From Ostreococcus lucimarinus CCE9901 (Eukaryota; Chlorophyta; Mamiellophyceae; Mamiellales; Bathycoccaceae), in contig NC_009361.1 of assembly GCF_000092065.1 (NCBI RefSeq), positions 124,001-188,000 on the forward strand: DNA of 64,000 bases, read 5' to 3'. The notes under the pieces were generated by a model. It was given only the letters and a program-made list of their open reading frames with translations. It was not told the DNA's origin and searched no databases. Positions 36,512 to 45,529 of this stretch are shown one piece after another; positions within the stretch are counted from its first letter, which is position 1; every line of letters begins with the position of its first letter. Position numbers and translations under genes: made by a program.

Positions 36512-38290
36512 TTACCCGTCGCCTGCGACGACGGCGTCGACAGCTTCGTTGAAAATCTCCACCATTTTGTCCAATACCTCGTACTGTGACTTTTGGATTC
36601 GTTTTTTGTCTTGAAGTTTGAATTCTTGCTCGGCGTCCCAGGGTGGGAGCGGTTCGATTTTCTTCAGAGAGTCCCACGAGCCGAGGTATTCGCGCTTGTC
36701 GAATCTCCAGACCTCGTGGTCCTCTTTGTTCGAAATGATGGCGCCCCATGTGTAGTGCATCACCGAACTCTGGCCAATCGCGATATCGGCAGGTGGTTGT
36801 ATCATAAGTTTCTGGAACGGTACGGGTGGGAGCTCGAACTCAAGCTTCGGTCGTACTGCCGCCGCGGCGAAGGACCAAGCATACATGTCTCTTACCCATC
36901 CAAACACTCTCTTAACGACCTCGTTCGACTCCCCGAACTCGACTTTATCCGCCCACACCGGCGCGACACGCTCTAAATCATCTCGATGTATACACTGAGG
37001 TGCATTCCCAGTTTGGTAAACGTCCTTCAACGGGCCATCCTTCGACACATCGTGCAACAACACCGACGCCTCCTTGGCGTCCGGGTACGAAGGTACAATA
37101 TACCCGAACAAAAATCCGTACGAAATACCCTTGGCGAGCAAGACGCTCGGTGGTGGGCTACGAATAAACAAATAATCGGTTTCCGCCATCAAGATGTGCG
37201 AACATCGCCTAGAATCGTCCGACTTCATCCATTCAGCGATGGCTCGCGCGCGATCCTTCACCGCGTAGTCGCAAGAATTATCGCATTCAACGTGCGTTGG
37301 ATCGGCGCGCCATGTCGGGACGAGATCCATCAAGCTATCATCTGTTGAACGATGCAAAATTCTAGTGAAATGTCGTAAAACGCTATCCTTTTCGCTCGCT
37401 GCTTTCTTCCAAGTCTGGTAGAACACACGCGTCTGCCAATTCATATACGGCGAGCCGTTACTCGTAATCATCGTATGCACGCATGTCTTCAATTCTGTGC
37501 TCTCTGCGTCATACCTTGACTTCTTCGGATATAATACTCCACTCGTTGTCTTTCTGTTGTGCTCTTCACCGTACATCGGAGGGAGATAATCATTTATCAG
37601 AGTCCCGGTGAAGCACTCGTTCGGCTTGGCGGGATCGTGCCTCCAAAACTGACATTTAGCCGTCTTCTTGCACAGCTCGCAGCAATCTCGCGCGACGGTG
37701 ATCGATACTCCCTCGACCGACTGAGTCAGAGGTTGTGGTCCCCAGTAATCGCTCTGAGGTAACTCGTGACACTCGTCTTCCGGCGTCTCGGCGTCGCGTA
37801 TCCTTCGCCACTCCTCTGCGTCGTACCCATCCCTACTCGAGATATCATCCATCACGCGCGCCGTTTGCGCGCCTTGTTCCCCTAGGCGTCCCCGCTCGTC
37901 GCGTTCGCCTTCCTCGATCACTTTCGCCGGCGCCCGATCGCTCTCGTCGTCGTCGTCGCGCGCTCGACGTTCCGTCCCGGCGACGCCGTCGCCCTTCTCG
38001 CCACGTCTCACCGCTTTCGTGCGTTCTGTCGCCGCCGCCCGCGCATCGTACGCGTCGATTCTACTCTGCACGCGCTCTCGAACGTACGCCTCGACCTCAC
38101 GCTCATCGCTGAAGCGTCCTAAAGTCGAAGCCGCGGTGGGATCTTCATCTTTTGGAAAGTGTGGCGTCACGCGGTCGACGATGAGCGCGTACACGCACGC
38201 GGCGATGAAGAGAGTCAGCGCGGAGGACGTTATTTTCGCCCCTCGCGACGCTCGCGGCGGGGAGGAGCCGGGGAAGGGTCGACGCTTCAT
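36512..38290 (-). CDS. HPAT/SERGT-like Golgi glycosyltransferase with PAN-like domain
   Basis: A 592-residue type II membrane protein: short basic cytosolic tail, one anchor (SALTLFIAACVYALIV, ~20-40) and an acidic stem. A Cys-containing PAN/apple-like segment follows (SITVARDCCELCKKTAKCQF WRHD, with KPNECF). The catalytic part (~260-560) includes PYMNWQTRVFYQTWKK, RARAIAEWMKS, ILMAETDYLFIRSP (the DxD-like site) and VMHYTWG. It resembles hydroxyproline O-arabinosyltransferases and peptidyl-serine galactosyltransferases that modify Hyp-rich wall proteins. Which of the two is unresolved. Confidence 0.75.
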   Translation of the reverse strand: MKRRPFPGSSPPRASRGAKITSSALTLFIAACVYALIVDRVTPHFPKDEDPTAASTLGRFSDEREVEAYVRERVQSRIDAYDARAAATERTKAVRRGEKGDGVAGTERRARDDDDESDRAPAKVIEEGERDERGRLGEQGAQTARVMDDISSRDGYDAEEWRRIRDAETPEDECHELPQSDYWGPQPLTQSVEGVSITVARDCCELCKKTAKCQFWRHDPAKPNECFTGTLINDYLPPMYGEEHNRKTTSGVLYPKKSRYDAESTELKTCVHTMITSNGSPYMNWQTRVFYQTWKKAASEKDSVLRHFTRILHRSTDDSLMDLVPTWRADPTHVECDNSCDYAVKDRARAIAEWMKSDDSRRCSHILMAETDYLFIRSPPPSVLLAKGISYGFLFGYIVPSYPDAKEASVLLHDVSKDGPLKDVYQTGNAPQCIHRDDLERVAPVWADKVEFGESNEVVKRVFGWVRDMYAWSFAAAAVRPKLEFELPPVPFQKLMIQPPADIAIGQSSVMHYTWGAIISNKEDHEVWRFDKREYLGSWDSLKKIEPLPPWDAEQEFKLQDKKRIQKSQYEVLDKMVEIFNEAVDAVVAGDG

Positions 38291-38407
38291 CTCGCGCGCC
38301 GCGGCGAAGAGTGCCGCGACTGACGCGACGTCGAGCGTTTAGAGGGAGCGACGCGCGGCGTGGAATGAACGGTCGATGATTGCAAGGGACTACAGCGCGT
38401 TACTCGT

Positions 38408-40267
38408 TTAATCGTACTTGGTGTAAGAATTCGATGGCATGAGGAAGCACTTGGCGAGCGACAACAATCCACCGAACTGTTGCGCGACGTTCAAGCCGAA
38501 GAACATGCGCGACAGCGCCTTGCAAAAGGCAAACGCGTTATCCGCCACGGGGTAGCACAACGGAGGAGGGATATTGGTCTTCATGAGCCATGGAAATCGA
38601 TCGACGACGACGGATTTCGGGACGCAGCAACCGCGGAGTCCTTCAATACCGGCGAAGCGGTCGAAGCCGGATTCCTTGACGCCGCCAAAGGGAAGGGACT
38701 GCGCCATGTACGTCGAGCAAAAGTCATTGATGGAAGTCATACCGGCCTCCAGCTGTGAGCCAAGCTTTTCTGCGCGTCTCGTTGAGCGCGTGAAAACATT
38801 TGATCCGAGACCAAAGTCGCAGTCGTTCGCGAGCGAGATGGATTCCTCGTCGCTCTTTGTCTTGACGATGGCGAGCACGGGACCAAAGACCTCTTCGCGA
38901 GCGATTCGCATATCGTGCGTGATGCCAGAGATCACTGTCGGAGGGTAGAACTGACCACCCTGGGCGCCCAGTTCGATCTTACCACCGACGTGGACGGTCG
39001 CACCACGTGCGACGGCGTCGTCGATGAGAGACTGCACGTACTGCGCTTGCTTTGGCATGCACATCGCCCCACAATCCACGGACGAGCTCAGCGCCCATCC
39101 TTGACGTAACTTCCTCGCCGACTCCAGTACTTTGGCTAAAAACTTGTCGTGAATCTTCTCATGCACGTAGAATCGTTCGGCTCCCGCGCAGTTTTGACCG
39201 CACGATTGAAACGCGCCGCGCAGCGCCATGGGAACGCACTGCTTGAGATCCGCGTCTGCGCAGACGATGAACGGATCTTTACCACCGAGTTCGAGGACGA
39301 CCGGAGTCAAAGTCTTCGCCGCTGCCTCCATAACCTTACGTCCGATGCCAGTGGATCCGACGAAGACTACCTTTTGCACACCGCCAGTGACCAACGCGCT
39401 GCCCGCTTCGCCGTAACCGGTGATGATTTGCACCAAGTCGCGCGGCGCTCCCACGGCATCAAGCGCGGCATCGATGACGCGACCGTAGTACTGCGAGCTC
39501 CAGCTCGCGTACTCACTCACCTTGACGACGAGCGCGTTCCCCGCGAACAAGTTCGCCACCAAAGGATTGAAAACGTTGTGAAACGGATAATTCCACGGCA
39601 CGATTGCGCCCATGACGCCCACCGGATGATACTCCACCCGCGCCTTCTTATAAAACATCATGGCCCCGGTCGATCGCTTCTCGGGTTTCAACCACCGCTC
39701 GCCCTCGTTGCACAGCCATCGAATCTTCTCCAGCGTCACCAGAACCTCCCCGAACGCCGCGTCCACCAACGGCTTACCGCTGTCTCGCGCGCTCACTCGA
39801 CAAATCGTATCCTGCTCTTCCAATATGAACCGCTGTATCACCCGCAGCAGCTTCCGACGCGTCGCGAACGAGCTTTTCGCCCACTCTCTCTGCGCCTTCG
39901 CCGCTTTGGCGATTCTCTCTCGCACTTCCTCCGCCCGCATCGCCGGCAGGTTCGGTCCGAGCGCGCGCATGTTCCCCGGATCGTAGCACGGCACGCTGTC
40001 CGTCGGCCACGCCGCGTTCGCGTCCCACCGCGCGCCCTCCACGCCGCGCGCCTCCTCGTCCGTCAGCGTCACGCGCAGTCTCGGCGCGCGCGTCGCGCGC
40101 AGCGCGCGCAGCACCACCGCCGCGACGAGCGCGACGATCCAAAACCGGCGCTCGTCGACGAGCGCGATCTCGAGCGCGAGCGCCGCCCGCGCGAGCTCGC
40201 GCGCGCGCGGCGGCATCGGGACCGCGTCGAGGACGCTCGCGAGCGCGCGCGTCGCGTCGCGGGACAT
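38408..40267 (-). CDS. ALDH22A1: Aldehyde dehydrogenase, ALDH22-type, membrane-anchored
   Basis: 619 residues from the ATG at 40267. An N-terminal hydrophobic helix (WIVALVAAVVLRALRA, ~45-60) is followed by a full ALDH domain: WNYPFHN, GSTGIGRKVM (NAD binding), catalytic Glu in VVLELGGKDPF, catalytic Cys in FQSCGQNCAGAERF, and EEVFGPVLAI. The C-terminus adds a second partly hydrophobic stretch typical of ALDH22. Reaction: NAD(P)-dependent oxidation of (probably lipid-derived) aldehydes, at an ER or endomembrane location by inference. Divergent from glutaminyl cyclase with 67 bp between chosen starts. Confidence 0.9.
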   Translation of the reverse strand: MSRDATRALASVLDAVPMPPRARELARAALALEIALVDERRFWIVALVAAVVLRALRATRAPRLRVTLTDEEARGVEGARWDANAAWPTDSVPCYDPGNMRALGPNLPAMRAEEVRERIAKAAKAQREWAKSSFATRRKLLRVIQRFILEEQDTICRVSARDSGKPLVDAAFGEVLVTLEKIRWLCNEGERWLKPEKRSTGAMMFYKKARVEYHPVGVMGAIVPWNYPFHNVFNPLVANLFAGNALVVKVSEYASWSSQYYGRVIDAALDAVGAPRDLVQIITGYGEAGSALVTGGVQKVVFVGSTGIGRKVMEAAAKTLTPVVLELGGKDPFIVCADADLKQCVPMALRGAFQSCGQNCAGAERFYVHEKIHDKFLAKVLESARKLRQGWALSSSVDCGAMCMPKQAQYVQSLIDDAVARGATVHVGGKIELGAQGGQFYPPTVISGITHDMRIAREEVFGPVLAIVKTKSDEESISLANDCDFGLGSNVFTRSTRRAEKLGSQLEAGMTSINDFCSTYMAQSLPFGGVKESGFDRFAGIEGLRGCCVPKSVVVDRFPWLMKTNIPPPLCYPVADNAFAFCKALSRMFFGLNVAQQFGGLLSLAKCFLMPSNSYTKYD

Positions 40268-40334
40268 GACGGACGACGGCGCGTCGCGATGTCGCGAGTC
40301 GCGTCGCATCGCGACGCTCGAGGCGCGGTCGTCG

Positions 40335-40501
40335 ATGCCGAGCGACGACGACGCGACGACGGCGGACGCGCGCGAGGCGGAGACGGACGCGCTCGTCGCG
40401 CGCGTCGACATGGCGCGCGCGAGGGAACGACGCGAGGCGACGACGACGACGCGCGCGGCGACGGGCGCGGTCGTCGCGTGCGCGCTGCTGGCGCTCGCGC
40501 G

Positions 40502-40536
<35 letters not shown>

Positions 40537-41378
40537 CGGCGCTCGGCGCGCGGCGCGGCGCGAGAGACGACGGCGAACCGCGAGTGTTCTCGTACGACGT
40601 CGTCGAGGCGCACGCGCACGACGCGAACGCGTTCACGCAGGGATTGACGACGTGCGGAGACGGGATCATGTGCGAGAGCACGGGGGCGGTGGGCGGGACG
40701 CCGAGCGAGGTGCGGACGACGACGACGGCGACGGGGGCGAGACGCGCGGGCGCGGACGTGGGCGGCGCGTTCGCGGAGGGCCTGACGCGCGTGGGCGACG
40801 ACGTGCACGTGATTTCTTGGAAGTCTAATCGCGGGTTCACGTACGCGGTGACGGCGGAGGGTGAGGTGACGAAGAAGTGGACGTTTGAGACGCCGTTGTC
40901 GGACGGTTGGGGTTTGACGTCGCTCGACGGCGAGCTGTACGTCACGGACGCGAGCGACAAGTTGCACGTGCTCGACGTCCCCGGACGGGACGGGGCGAAG
41001 TTGAAGTTGAAACGATCGATGACCATCACGGATGACGGCAAAGCCATCAGATTCGCGAACGAATTGGAGACCATAGGAGGCGACGTGTACGCCAATATCC
41101 TCGAGCGGCCGTGCTTGGCGAGAATCGATCCCGCGAACGGCAAAGTGACCGCGTGGGTGAATTTAGATGGATTGAAGCAAGCGTCCCCGAACGATGGCCG
41201 CGGTGATGTGTTGAATGGGATCGCGTACGACGAAAAACTTGATGCCTTGTACGTTACGGGCAAGAATTGGCCGACGATGTTCCGGTTGAAGCTTCGCGAG
41301 GAGCAAGGCGCGAGCCTGGACGCGGTTCGCGCGACGTGCACGCCCCCTTCGAGTCTACCGGGATACGGATACTTGTAG
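40335..41378 (+). CDS. QC: Glutaminyl-peptide cyclotransferase (plant type)
   Basis: 347 residues from the ATG at 40335; an in-frame ATG at 40266 overlaps the start codon of the divergent ALDH gene. A type II signal anchor (TGAVVACALLALAR) is directly followed by a Thr run from an (ACG)n repeat. The catalytic beta-propeller begins VFSYDVVEAHAHDANAFTQG and includes STGAVGGTP, TDASDKLHVLD, ANELETIGGDVYANI and VLNGIAYDEKLDALYVTGK, the plant-type glutamine cyclotransferase order. It forms N-terminal pyroglutamate on secreted proteins. Confidence 0.9.
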
Positions 41379-41410
41379 CGCGATTACGAAGGATGTAGAT
41401 TATGACACTC

Positions 41411-41449
41411 TTATTATTGATAATAACCTATGTGATATCACATAGGTTA
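41411..41449. repeat. Two adjoining palindromes between convergent genes
   Basis: A 26-bp perfect palindrome is at 41424-41449, centred on GATATC, with half-site TAACCTATGTGAT. It abuts and partly overlaps an inverted repeat at 41411-41426 (TTATTAT, two-base loop, ATAATAA). Both lie in the AT-rich space between the glutaminyl cyclase stop (41378) and the stop of the convergent His-rich gene (41540). They could form a hairpin in either 3' UTR or act as a cruciform or bidirectional terminator. Confidence 0.9.
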
Positions 41450-41539
41450 AATACACGCTAATTCTCGCGCCGGTTAGTGGGTTCAACTTATTTTACAGCT
41501 ATCTTTCGTGTGCGTCAGCCACATACATACACACATCGT

Positions 41540-42325
41540 TTAGCCGAGCATGTTCACAAGCAAAATCCACTTGTGCTTGATTGGATTGTCTTTTTCGTCC
41601 CTCTTCTTTGCTTCCAAGTATTGATGCGTCACGATCGACATCACGGCGTGAATACAATCAAATTCTTGCCTTTCGTCCAACATCGGCACGTCTATGACCA
41701 AGTTCAAATCGTCGCACACGTTGTTCAACCACTCCTCGAGGTCACCTCGCCGTTCGTGCTCCACGGCGTCGTTAAAAAAGTGACCCGCGCCAGTGCGGCG
41801 CAGCTCGCGCTCGATAGCGTCAGCGATGCAGTCGACCGCCTTGACGCAGATGATTTGTTCCGTCATCGGATTCATCATCGGCACGTGAATCAACCGGTTC
41901 AAAAACGTCGCGATGACCCATCGCGTCGTCTGGTCGATTTCATGCGGCTGCGCGTGGTGCACCAGCGTATCCGGTTTCGGCGCTTCGTTCGCGACGTGAT
42001 CTTTCACCATCTGGAGCGCCTTCGTCGACGCCGCGCCGCGCGTCTCTCGATCCGCCAATTCCAACGCCGCGCGTCCCTCTTGCGTCTTGTGCCACTTCTC
42101 CAAATCGCGCGCCGCGCGCGACTTGAACCACCCGTGTCCGTGGTCGTGGTGGTGATTATGATGATGGGTGTGTCCACCGCCGATCGCCATGGCGTCGACG
42201 CGGACGTTACCGCGCGCGGCGGCGAGAATCGTCACCGGAGGTGTTCGACGTTTGCGGTCGCCGCCGCGCCGCGCGCGCGATGGCGTCGGCGCGCGAGCGC
42301 GCGCGGCGTCGACGCTGGCGCGCAT
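41540..42325 (-). CDS. Hypothetical protein with His-rich N-terminus
   Basis: 261 residues from the ATG at 42325, or 216 from 42189. The first 45 residues look like an organelle leader (RKRRTPPVTILAAARGNVRV). Next is GGGHTHHHNHHHDHGHGWF, a metal-binding-type His cluster, then a largely helical domain (HEIDQTTRWVIATFLNRLIH, IICVKAVDCIADAIERELRR, FDCIHAVMSIVTHQYLEAKK). The His tract could buffer Zn, Ni or Cu. I do not recognise the helical domain. Confidence 0.65.
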   Translation of the reverse strand: MRASVDAARARAPTPSRARRGGDRKRRTPPVTILAAARGNVRVDAMAIGGGHTHHHNHHHDHGHGWFKSRAARDLEKWHKTQEGRAALELADRETRGAASTKALQMVKDHVANEAPKPDTLVHHAQPHEIDQTTRWVIATFLNRLIHVPMMNPMTEQIICVKAVDCIADAIERELRRTGAGHFFNDAVEHERRGDLEEWLNNVCDDLNLVIDVPMLDERQEFDCIHAVMSIVTHQYLEAKKRDEKDNPIKHKWILLVNMLG

Positions 42326-42683
42326 TGTTGGTGATTCGCGACGACGCGCGCGGTCGAGCGATGCGAGGCACCGTGTGGCGATCGAGCGAGAGGGCTCGAT
42401 CGTAACGTGCCGATCGGCGGTCGGTCGCACTTATTTTGACTGCGAAGGCGAGGATTCAGAGTTGGTTCAAACTGCTGATTGCAATAGTGATTATGTGCTA
42501 AGTGTCGCGCGACTGATTCGACAGACGCGTCGGGCGCGAGCGATGATCGAGGCGATGGACGCTCGCGCCGCGGCGGCGCGCGTGAGAAATCGGGCGCAGA
42601 CAGGCGCTTCTAGTGCGTTCGCGCGCGCGGAAACCGGCGAACGAAACAAACAATCCCTTCTAAGGAAATGAATGGTCGGTGGC
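42326..42683. other. Intergenic region between tandem genes
   Basis: About 358 bp upstream of the His-rich gene and downstream of atpC. A forward frame stays open across it to a stop at 42671, ending 12 bp from the atpC stop. Its translation lacks domain-like character, so I do not call it a gene. No repeat or RNA is visible. Confidence 0.4.
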
Positions 42684-44270
42684 TTACGCGGCGGAGGCAC
42701 CGGCGACGAGCTCGATAATTTCCGAGGTAATCTTCGCTTGGCGAGCGCGGTTGTAAACCAAAGACAAGGTCTTCTTGAGCTCCTTGGCGTTGTCCGAGGC
42801 GGTGGACATCGCGTTCATGCGCGCCGCGAGCTCAGAGGCGAGAGACTCTTGGAGCGCACGGAGGATTTGGGAGTTCATGTACAGCGGCATGAGGGCATCA
42901 AGAATTTGGTTCGGGTCTTGCTCGAACTGCATGACACCCTCAAACTCAGAAACCTCCGTGTCAGACGCTTCGCGCTTGACGGCGAACTTGCCATCTTCAG
43001 TCGTGAGCTTGAAGATTTCATCGTTCGCCGCGTCAATGCAAACACCGTCAACGTTGCACACCTCACCTTCCTTGGAGAGCGGCAAAATGGTTTGCACGGT
43101 CGGCTCCGCAGCGATGAGGGAAACGAATCGGGAGTAAATCATCTCGACCTTGTCGACTTCCTCCGAGGTGAACTCGGCGAAGATTTCGTCGGCGATGGTT
43201 TGCGCGTCTTGCGTGGACGGCGCTTGACCCATGTCGAAGCGCTTGACCAAGTTGTATTGCTCCTTGCGACGGTTGAAGTACACACCACCCTTCTTACCGA
43301 CGGTGATGAGCTTGCATTCAACGCCTTGCGCCTTGAGCTCCGCCACGCGCTGCTCCGTCTTGCGAATAATGAAGTTGTTGAACCCCCCGCACAAACCACG
43401 ATCACCCGTGCAGACGACGAGCATCGCCGTCTTCACCGGGCGCATCTTCGTCAACGGCACGTCCACATCCTCACCAGCCAATCGGCTGTTGATGGCGAAC
43501 AAAACCTTGACCAAAGACTCAGAGAACGGGCGCGCGCCAATGACGGCGTCTTGCGCCTTGCGCACCTTCGCCGCCGCGACGAGCTTCATCGCATCGGTGA
43601 TCTTCTTCGTGTTACCGACCGACGCGATGCGGTCGCGCATTTCCTTCGGGCTCGCGTTGCGAATCTACGAATCGTCATAAAGCGTACGAATCACCGTCAG
43701 TCTCTCGCGTCTCGCGTCGGTCTCGCGCGCGCGCAAAACCCTCTTTGGATACGATCGTCCCGCCCCCGCCCGCGCCCACGCGCGCGCGCACGCCGCGCGC
43801 CGCGCCCCCCGATCGCGCGCGCGATCACCACACAACCCCCGCGCGCCCCCGCGCGCACGCGCGCCCCCCGACGCGCGTCGCCATCGCCCGCGCCCTCCCG
43901 ATGACGCCGCGATCCGATCCGCGTTATCCTCACCAGACCCTACGTCCACGACCGGGCCCGGCCGCGCGTCCCTCGCGCGCGCGCGCGTCGCCCCGCGACG
44001 CCATCTCTCGCGCACTATTTTCCTCCACCGAATCCCGCGCGCGATCATCCTCGCCCGCGCGCGCGTCCTCGCGCGCGGCGCGATAATCCCGATGCCCGTC
44101 CCATCGCGCGCCATCGCGTCGTTCGCGCGTCGCGTCGTTCGTCGTTCACGCACCACGAGGGATCGCTGCGGCGCCGTCGCGCGCTGCGCGGCGGTGGACC
44201 GTTTCACGGACGCACCGCGCACGGCGGTGGCCTTGCTCATGGCGAGCGACGTGTGGGCGACGGCGGACAT
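42684..44270 (-). CDS. atpC: Chloroplast ATP synthase gamma subunit
   Basis: Spliced: exon 1 is 44154-44270 and exon 2 is 42684-43664. The 489-bp intron has a GTGCGTG donor, an AGACTGACG branch motif and a TTCGTAG acceptor, phase 0; 365 residues. Exon 1 encodes the transit peptide (KATAVRGASVKRSTAAQRAT). Exon 2 begins IRNASPKEMRDRIASVGNTK and carries GDRGLCGGFNN and the C-terminal rotor helix RARQAKITSEIIELV. The insertion EGEVCNVDGVCIDAANDE with two Cys is the thioredoxin-regulated element of plastid, not mitochondrial, gamma subunits. It is the central shaft of CF1. Confidence 0.96.
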
Positions 44271-44479
44271 CGAGTCGATCGTTCGGCGCGCGCGTGTATG
44301 CGGCCGAGGCGCGCAGATTCGCCCGCCGGATCGCGCGGCTTCGAGGGGTCGCGTGTTCGTGATGGGGATCTCGTGGGATTGTATACGAGGTTTGGTGCGT
44401 GTTTAAATATGGGGAAATGAGGGCGAGTGCGCATTGAAATATGGGGTCGAGGACGACGCGCGCGCGGCGGCGGCTCGGA

Positions 44480-45400
44480 TCACGGCGCGATCGTCAAGGC
44501 GTGGGTGACGATGTCCACCGGACCGCCCGCGGCGAGGAGTACGCTCGCAGCTTGGTCGGCGTCGGGAAATTGCGTCGGATCGCACGGGGCGCCGCGCGCG
44601 TGCAGGGCGTCCCAGGTTTCCTCGCGGCGCTGCGTCTCGCGAACGACGACGACGGCGCCGGTGCGATCGACCTCGGTGAAATCGCAAAAGAATCGAGTCT
44701 CGAACAGGCGAATGAGAACGCCGTCGACGCGGAGCCAAAATCTGAGCAAGACGAACCAACACTTGGGCATGACGCGCACCTTGAGCCCGAGGTGGGCGAC
44801 GCCGTTGTCGTCGAGCTCGGACTCGTACAGCGTCAGCTCGTCGTACATCAGTATCGGATCTCTCTCGGTGAGCATCGCGCGATCAATGCGTCTGTCGGTG
44901 AGCTCCCACGTCGGTGGCTGGCGATTCGAATCGCTCGTCGTCGTCACCGTGCCGCCGTACGGCGTCGTAAACGTCCAGTCGTACTCGGCGCTTCGCTCCG
45001 TCGTATTCCACGACGTCATCGACGGTCCGGGCGGTAACGCGGCGCCGTCCGCGCCGTCCGCACTCGTGCCGACACCTTCCCCGCCTCGCGCGTCCCTCGT
45101 CGCGGCGATCGACGCATCGCCGAACCGCTCGACGTGCGACCGTCGCCACGTCTTCGCCGCCGCGACCTCGATCGCGGGCAACCCGAGCTTCACCCACTCC
45201 CTGAGCGCGTCTTCCGCCTCGAACCTCAGCGCGACGCCGCTCTCGTGTCGCAGTTCGAGCGCGCTGTCGAACAGCATCTCCGGCGTCGTCGGCGCGTCGA
45301 CGTTCGTCTCGACTTGCTCTATTCGCGCTCTTTTCGCGATCGGCGTCGACGCGCTCTCGACGTCCCATCCACCGCGCGCGACGCGCGCGACCGTCGTCAT
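44480..45400 (-). CDS. TIP41: TIP41-like PP2A/TOR pathway regulator
   Basis: 306 residues with the TIP41 motif series: EMLFDSALELRHESGVALRF, AEYDWTFTTPYGGTV, PPTWELTDRRIDRAML, ILMYDELTLYESELDDNGVA and LKVRVMPKCWFVLLRFWLRV. TIP41 binds the TAP42-PP2A phosphatase module downstream of TOR. An ~30-residue Gly/Ala-rich insert (ARGGEGVGTSADGADGAALP) separates the first and second conserved blocks. The gene is divergent from malic enzyme with 129 bp between starts. Confidence 0.92.
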   Translation of the reverse strand: MTTVARVARGGWDVESASTPIAKRARIEQVETNVDAPTTPEMLFDSALELRHESGVALRFEAEDALREWVKLGLPAIEVAAAKTWRRSHVERFGDASIAATRDARGGEGVGTSADGADGAALPPGPSMTSWNTTERSAEYDWTFTTPYGGTVTTTSDSNRQPPTWELTDRRIDRAMLTERDPILMYDELTLYESELDDNGVAHLGLKVRVMPKCWFVLLRFWLRVDGVLIRLFETRFFCDFTEVDRTGAVVVVRETQRREETWDALHARGAPCDPTQFPDADQAASVLLAAGGPVDIVTHALTIAP

Positions 45401-45529
45401 CGCGCGCGCGCGTCGCGGTCGCGCGTCGCCGACGCCCCGCGACGCCTCGCGCGCGCGCGCCGCGCGTCGCGTTCTCGCGTCGTCAGCCAGCGCGAACCGT
45501 CACTCGCGCGCGCGCGACGCGACGACGCG

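Noticed and set aside
38300-38345. Forward ACTGACG followed by TTTAG near 38320
   Set aside because: It looks like an intron end, but no forward gene follows; both neighbours are on the reverse strand.
40268-41341. Reverse-strand N-terminal extension of the aldehyde dehydrogenase by ~358 codons
   Set aside because: It is antisense to glutaminyl cyclase, Ser/Pro-rich, and not part of the ALDH family; the ATG at 40267 starts a normal protein.
42168-42671. Forward open frame between the His-rich gene and atpC
   Set aside because: It is partly antisense to the His-rich gene, has no recognisable domain, and ends in an intergenic stretch; kept only as a note.
45134-45529. In-frame extension of the malic enzyme across the TIP41 gene
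   Set aside because: The translation is Arg-rich, antisense to TIP41, and lacks the missing malic-enzyme N-terminal block.
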